Shown: positions 59,273 to 64,000 of the stretch, one piece after another
How positions within the stretch are numbered: the stretch's first letter is position 1
Layout of the letters: each line of letters starts with the position of its first letter
Origin: Emergomyces orientalis
Taxonomy: Eukaryota > Ascomycota > Eurotiomycetes > Onygenales > Ajellomycetaceae
DNA: 64,000 bases
Direction: 5' to 3'
Assembly: GCA_002110485.1 (NCBI GenBank)
Contig: MOWL01000024.1
Coordinates: 310,001-374,000, forward strand
The notes under the pieces: model-generated
Database searches by the model: none
What the model was told of the DNA's origin: nothing
Seen by the model: the letters and a program-made list of their open reading frames with translations, nothing else
Program-made: the position numbers and the translations under genes

Positions 59273-59690
59273 TTATATATCTAGTTGTTGTTTTTTTTTT
59301 CTTGTTGCAATATCTGTTTCTATGATATAATTTATTAAATATTTGATACCTGTTTCAGTTTGAAACAGAAATCTCATATTTATTTGATCTATATCATATT
59401 TTCTTTTCAAATCATTTCTAATAACAGAGTTTTTTAAGCAATTTATCAATAAATGTTCTGAATCTTTCAAATAATCATATATATCACAGTTTTGAGGTCT
59501 CTCAATTCCAAATTTCTTAAAATAGAAGTCAAAGTATCCATGACCAAGCTTCAATTGAATTATTGAAGAATAGATTTTCTTTTTGCATTTAATAGAGCAT
59601 GCTTTCCACTTTGGTTTTGTTTCAAAAACCAAGTATTTGATACTTAGTTTTTGTTTTTGAGTTTCCCAATTTAAAGATTAAAAGTTAGTG
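59273..59690 (-). mobile_element. Second AT-rich LINE 3' fragment (C-terminal finger region)
   Basis: Homologous to the end of the minus-strand LINE at 55595-56030: FETKPKWKACSIKCKKK here against FETKFK-TGA-KSCSIKCKKK there, followed by similar IIQL..GYFDFYF, DSEHLLINC and finishing IIETDIATRKK. The finger has lost one Cys (CDIY against CEYC). Both Trp codons in the shared part (59608-59606 and 59668-59666) are TGG here and TGA in the other copy. Only the last 130 or so codons survive. Confidence 0.75.
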
Positions 59691-59754
59691 ATAGAGCTAT
59701 CTTTGAAAAATCTATTCTAAATGATTCTAAGTTCATTTTTAAATTTAGAAACAA

Positions 59755-60138
59755 AATCAATCAAAACTTTCATTTTGAAACTTAAAATGAAGAATTCAAG
59801 CCAGTTATCTCATCAATTGAAACCTCTTTTCTGGGAAATTCAATTGTAATTACTGCTATGCCAGATTTCAGCTCTGAATATCTAATTCAAAATGAAAACT
59901 GCTGAAAAGAGATAGTTCAAAAAGCTCTCTCTATTGAAGTTTCATGTGAAAAAGATGAGAAATGGGGAAAATTTGTATTACATGATATTTCAGTTGAAAT
60001 CTTTGATCATGAAGAAGGCATGATAAATTTGAAAGAAGAAATTGAAATATATAATTCAATTTCTTTGAAAAAAACTCCAATTTGGCTCAATTCTTATGAG
60101 CAAAGACAAAGAAATCAAAATACTTCAGTTTTAATTAC
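59755..60138 (+). pseudogene. LINE ORF1 RNA-binding-domain fragment interrupted by the LTR element
   Basis: Frame with the fungal LINE ORF1 pattern: SEYLIQNENC-TGA-KEIVQKAL, then DEKWGKFVLHDI, EEIEIYNSISLKKTPIWL and QRNQNTSVLITV. In this family the position before the KEIVQKAL helix is usually Trp; here it is TGA (59903-59905). The frame stops making sense at about 60139, where the candidate LTR begins, so the Gypsy-like element appears to have inserted into this ORF1. Confidence 0.6.
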
Positions 60139-60404
60139 TGTGGTGGGGAATCTCGGCGTGGTATTACTTTTCGCCGAGACCGCCTCATATATTTGTTTGG
60201 CATGGCTGCCTCATATTCCCATTATCCTTTGACACACGTGTGGATTCGGCGAAGATTGATTGTACACAGAGCAGTGAGATTGCTCCTTTTTGATTGTGTG
60301 ATTTAATATATGATTGATTGCTTGTTCTTCTTCTATATTTGAATCTCCTACATGTTCTTTTGTATTGCTATTTGGATAGCTCGTTGAATAGAATATTGTA
60401 TACA
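60139..60404 (+). repeat. Candidate 5' LTR of the Gypsy-like element
   Basis: Begins TGTGGTGG immediately where the LINE ORF1 frame breaks. It contains an inverted repeat TCTCGGCG...CGCCGAGA (about 60150-60180), and a possible end is near TATACA at 60399-60404. The second LTR is outside the window, so the borders cannot be confirmed. No primer-binding site was recognised. Confidence 0.35.
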
Positions 60405-60486
60405 CGGCGAACTTACCAACCTCCTTACGATCCCGCTGCTCCTGCCCACGTGCCGCCAAAAGCGCACAACCCCTTATTCCACTTCA

Positions 60487-63400
60487 TTGGCGTCCCTGGG
60501 AAGGCAATTCAAAATGGATGGGCAGGTGGTAGCTATGACTGATATGATTTCTCTCAACATTTTGTCTTTTCTGCTTTTGTTGAGCATTCTTTTCAATAGT
60601 GTTCATTTGTGGAAGCCTCTGATTGGCCGATATGGCCGATATCGACAGTGGATAATGAAGGATGCGAGCGAACGCCCCACTGATAAGCTCAATTTGAATA
60701 CCCATACCCCTATTCAACAAATGAAAGAAGAGAGAAATGTTGAGAAAAGTGATAAGAAAAAAGATCTTCAGCAAAAAAATCTAAAGTGGATGTTGAAATT
60801 CCTTCTCTTTCTTGAGGATTTGAGATTTGAATATAAAAAGAATATTAATATTGATAGTATTGTTGAACTCTTTCTCTTATGTGAACAGAAGTCTTTTGTG
60901 TGTTTCTTTCTTTCTCAATATATGTCTTTCAAGCATTCTCAGTCGGATTCTATTGCCCATCGTCAAACTCAGTCAGGAAAGGTCTCTGCAGCGCCCCCGA
61001 AAATAGAAGTTAGCAAAGAGAAGACAGAAGCTAGCAAAGAAAAGATGACTACACCCACTACTACCTCGTCCGGTCAGCCGACTCCCAATAGTGAACTGCC
61101 ATATCAACGTCTTGTCATGCCGATGCCGATTCCTGGAGCACCTGGAGCCCCATTCTTTGATGGGAGAAACATTACTGCTTTTGTTGATCAATATGAGGCA
61201 ATGTGCACCTTGCATTTCATTGCAGGAATCGATGCTCTGGCGGTATTACGGAACTATTGTACCATGGAACTGCAGGGCCATATCAATCAGCTTGTCTTGG
61301 ATCATAAGACATGGGAAATGGTTAAAAAGCAGTTGCTTGCTGATTTCTGGCGCGAAGATGCTCATCAACAGATGTATAATCAATCTTATCTCCATGCATT
61401 GTGCAACAAAACCCATTCTACCAGCCAGGAGATCCTCGTCTACTGCTGTCAATTCTGCACAGTTGCGATGCCTCTCATTTGCAAGAATGAATTGTAACAA
61501 TCTCTTGCTTGTATCTGGTTTCTTCAAGGACTTTCAGAAGGTATTCATGAAAAAGCTTTCCGCACTGCTGGATTTGATAAGATTAGTCAATCTGAATGGG
61601 AACTGCTGAAGATCTGCGATGCTGTGTCTCAAATGCAGAAGACAAAGGAAGAGATTGCACGAGTTCTGGCACCTGATGTTTTCCCCAACTCTATTCCATC
61701 GATGCAGCCGTCTGCTCAGCCCGTGTTTAATCCGCCCACATTGAATGTGCCTGTGCCGACCGCTTCGGCGATGCCTGCTCCGGATGCGAAAACACAGAAT
61801 CCGAGTGATAACATTCTTGAGAACCTTGTCAACTGAATGAACACATTATCTCTGGCGATCACTGGCATTCAAAACCAGGGAAACATGCAGCAAAATGTGA
61901 CTGCTCCAAAGGTTCTTCTTACTCGAGGACGTGATCCTGCATTGGATTTGCCAAATGTGTCTTACTATGAAACTCAATGTGGACCTGGAGGCCCGTCTCG
62001 ATCTCGATCCGGAAGCTTTGTTCAATACGATCGACCGCCGATGTCATGCTGAGGTTGCGGAGATTCAAACCATATGCTTCCAAATTGCTTAGCAATCGGC
62101 CAGCTCATCAATCAGGGCAAGATTCATCGGAATATGATTGGAGAATACTATGAGGGTAATGTGATGAGAAAAGGCCTGAAGATTGCTGTCAATCAACTTG
62201 AGTCTCATATTGTTACAATTGAACAACTTTTGAAGCAAATGGCTGCACCGCTGACTGTCCCAACCGCGGATAAACTTCGGAATGATGGTAGTATCCGGGT
62301 ATTTCCTGACGGATCCCCGATGCCATCGGTGAATGCCGTAAGCATATGTGATATTGAATTTGATAGTGGCTTTGAGAAAGGTGATATGACCGATAGTGAG
62401 ATGAAGAAGATTGTTAGTGTAATGACTGCTTCCACTTCTACTGAGAAGGATAAGGCCTCTTCTATGAATAAAAATCAAGCAACACTTTCCAGACAAATTG
62501 AGAAGAAGAAGAGACTGTCAATAACACATTCTCAGCACAATGACAGGTATTCAGATGAGAAATCAGTTTCTTTTGCTCAAGATGTGATCTCTGCTTCACA
62601 GAAAGATGATGAGGATGATAATTCTCAACCTCTTCATGATGAACAGCTTCAGAGTGGAAGTTCAAAGCTTGGAGATGGTGGAATTGTCCCAGATTCAGAA
62701 ATGGCAGATGCTCTGCAGATTCAGAAGAAAACTGTTCTCTGCAGGCCTCAGAAACTCAAAGGGCCAAAGCTTTCTGCAGAAATGAAGAATAAAGACAATA
62801 TGACAATCATGATGCAGTGAATATTCGAGAAGATCATGCATCAAGAAATCAGCAGAATTCAGATTAAAGATCTCATGGCATGCTCCACCCAACTCCAGCA
62901 CATGTTCTTTCAAAATCTTCCCATCGAAGTTCAACAGCATATGATTCGGGATGATGCAGCCACCGTTGCCCTGGTTCAACCTGACACTTCTGTTGCTGAG
63001 TATAATCCTCGTTGGAATCTTGTTTCGGTTGGACACATCAAGTTCACTGTCGGAATTGGAAAGGGGGAAACTGAGGCGATATTTGATGAAGGTGTGGAAA
63101 TTAACTGTCTTGTTGAAAGAACTGTGTTAGATCTCAGTCTCATCATTCAAAGGGATGCTGTCAAACCTATTCTTGGAGCTGGGGGTCAGCAGAGTGATGT
63201 CATTGGAATCTGCAAGAATGTTCCTGTTCACCTTGAATCTGTTATGGTGTCTCAGACATTCTTCATCATGAAACACGGTTCTCATGATTGCATTCTCGGC
63301 CGACCATATGAAAACGCGACGCGTTTGGCAAGAACTACAGATAACAAAGGCAGTGTTCTTGTTCATGTTTTTGATCCGAAGGATGAGAAGAATCAGATGT

Positions 63401-64000
63401 CTTTTCTTGATTATTCTCCCGGCAACCATGGAGATTGAAAGTTAGATGATCTTCATGACAAAGTGCAGACTTTAAACTAGATATGCTGAGTTCGATTGAT
63501 CTTTGCGATGTTGAATGTGGTGGGCAAAGAAATGATATCAGATTCAGCAATCGCGATGTGGATAGCGGGGCAAATATTCTGCTGTGTTTTGAAAGTGGTG
63601 TGGGTGCGTCAGCCAATCAGACTTTTGGCGGCCCCGGGCCGCCAAAAGATTCAGCCAATCAGAGAATGCTGCCCCAAAACACCTGAGAATCTCACAGGTT
63701 TTTCCCTGCTATTCTACATCAACAATTTTACCTGTCTACACATTCATCTTTTCCTTTCTCTAATTATTCAATATCCGAATCACGCTGTGTTCATGGTGTG
63801 CAGCTTCATGATTTATCTTTATATGCTTCTTCACGATCTTCTCCTCGATCGCGCGGTCCAGTTGTTGCGACATTATACAAGTGAAAAGCTGATAAGATTC
63901 AACCTCTCAATGTGCCAACTACAGGTGGCGGGATTCCCAGCGGAACAGATAAGTGGAGAGAAATTCGCCAACAATGGTTCAAAGACAATGTGATTCTGGA
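60487..64000 (+). mobile_element. Gypsy-like LTR retrotransposon: gag, zinc knuckle, protease, linker to RT (runs off the window)
   Basis: One frame from 60487 to about 63438 carries a gag capsid-like region (GAPFFDGRNITAFVDQYEAM, WEMVKKQLLADFW, IWFLQGLSEGIHEKAF), a CCHC knuckle (C-x2-C-x4-H-x4-C around 62047-62090), acidic linkers and a retropepsin-like domain (EAIFDEGVEINCLVE, HDCILGRPYENATRL). The frame is broken by TGA at 61834, 62050, 62818 and 63436 and by one TAA at 61495. After a frame change at about 63440-63470 the next frame (to 64000) ends in PLNVPTTGGGIPSGTDKWRE and IRQQWFKDN, the usual linker before Gypsy RT, with TGA at 63684 and 63882. RT, RNase H and integrase would lie beyond the window. 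Confidence 0.8.
63609..63663. repeat. 27-bp near-perfect palindrome flanked by 13-bp direct repeats
   Basis: Perfect 13-base arms around a single central C occupy 63622-63648 (CTTTTGGCGGCCC and its complement). The 13-mer TCAGCCAATCAGA stands at 63609-63621 and again at 63651-63663. The repeat spacing is 42 bp, a multiple of three, so the host pol frame is kept. It looks like a tiny foldback insertion with a target duplication. Confidence 0.85.

Noticed and set aside
63496..63993. Frame of 165 codons at the right edge
   Set aside because: It overlaps the pol linker frame in another phase. The recognised Gypsy motif PLNVPTTGGG lies in the other frame.
52101..64000. Classic RIP as the sole cause of the in-frame stops
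   Set aside because: RIP favours CpA, which would give TAG from TGG and TAA/TAG from Gln codons; those are nearly absent. It may still account for the single TAA at 61495.
1..64000. tRNA, rRNA and CRISPR arrays
   Set aside because: I scanned for B-box-like GGTTCRANNCC with a matching A-box, for rRNA, and for regularly spaced direct repeats, and found none. tRNAs with introns could have been missed by eye.

Overview
The window looks like nuclear DNA of a filamentous ascomycete. Genes carry many short introns (mostly 40-110 bp, GTRAGT-type donors, CTRAY branch points). Gene content includes fungus-specific or filamentous-fungal forms: the complex I 21 kDa subunit, a multi-exon cyclase-fold hydrolase, an RNPS1-like SR protein and a Pyp-type rhodanese-PTP. 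Tad-like LINEs and a Gypsy LTR element fill the right end. Eurotiomycetes (Onygenales-like) is my best guess, by inference only. Exon borders were placed by eye from splice signals and reading-frame phase.

Layout. 1-1.6 kb: 3'-truncated FGGY kinase (-). 3.5-4.3 kb: EMC10-like ER protein (+). 5.0-7.2 kb: F-box protein (-). 8.5-11.3 kb: rhodanese-PTP (-). 11.3-18.0 kb: a 6.6 kb gene-poor stretch with many microsatellites. 18.0-18.5 kb: COX16 (-), divergent from nucleoporin NIC96 (+, 19.0-22.5 kb). 23.5-25.5 kb: a RIB7-type riboflavin reductase fused behind an unrelated N-terminal domain (+), convergent at 26 bp with a seven-exon cyclase-family gene (-). 28.1-29.8 kb: RCC1-type Ran exchange factor (+). 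30.4-31.4 kb: CSM3/Swi3 (-), then complex I 21 kDa subunit (+), TAD2 (-) and a 25-exon MEC1/ATR kinase (+, 34.2-43.2 kb). 43.4-44.7 kb: RNPS1-like RNA-binding protein (-). 45.1-47.4 kb: AFG2/Drg1 AAA-ATPase (-), then a small putative membrane protein (-) divergent from a putative mitochondrial protein (+). 50.0-50.8 kb: SEC4-type Rab GTPase (-).

From about 51.4 kb to the right edge the DNA is a nest of retroelements: a LINE (+) that lacks its 5' coding part, an AT-rich LINE (-), LINE 5' and ORF1 pieces (+), another LINE 3' piece (-), and a Gypsy-like element inserted into a LINE ORF1 and running off the window.

The most unusual signal is in this nest. Read in their coding frames, the elements are interrupted almost only by TGA (about 16 TGA, 2 TAA, no TAG in the stretches I read). 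Several TGAs fall where tryptophan is expected, and at two sites a homologous copy in the same window has TGG. The host genes here end normally at TGA, so this is either TGA read as Trp by the elements or a strongly context-biased mutation process.

How genes relate: most host genes are independent housekeeping functions (nuclear pore, Ran cycle, respiration, tRNA editing, 60S maturation, exocytosis). CSM3 and MEC1 act in the same replication-stress pathway and lie under 3 kb apart.
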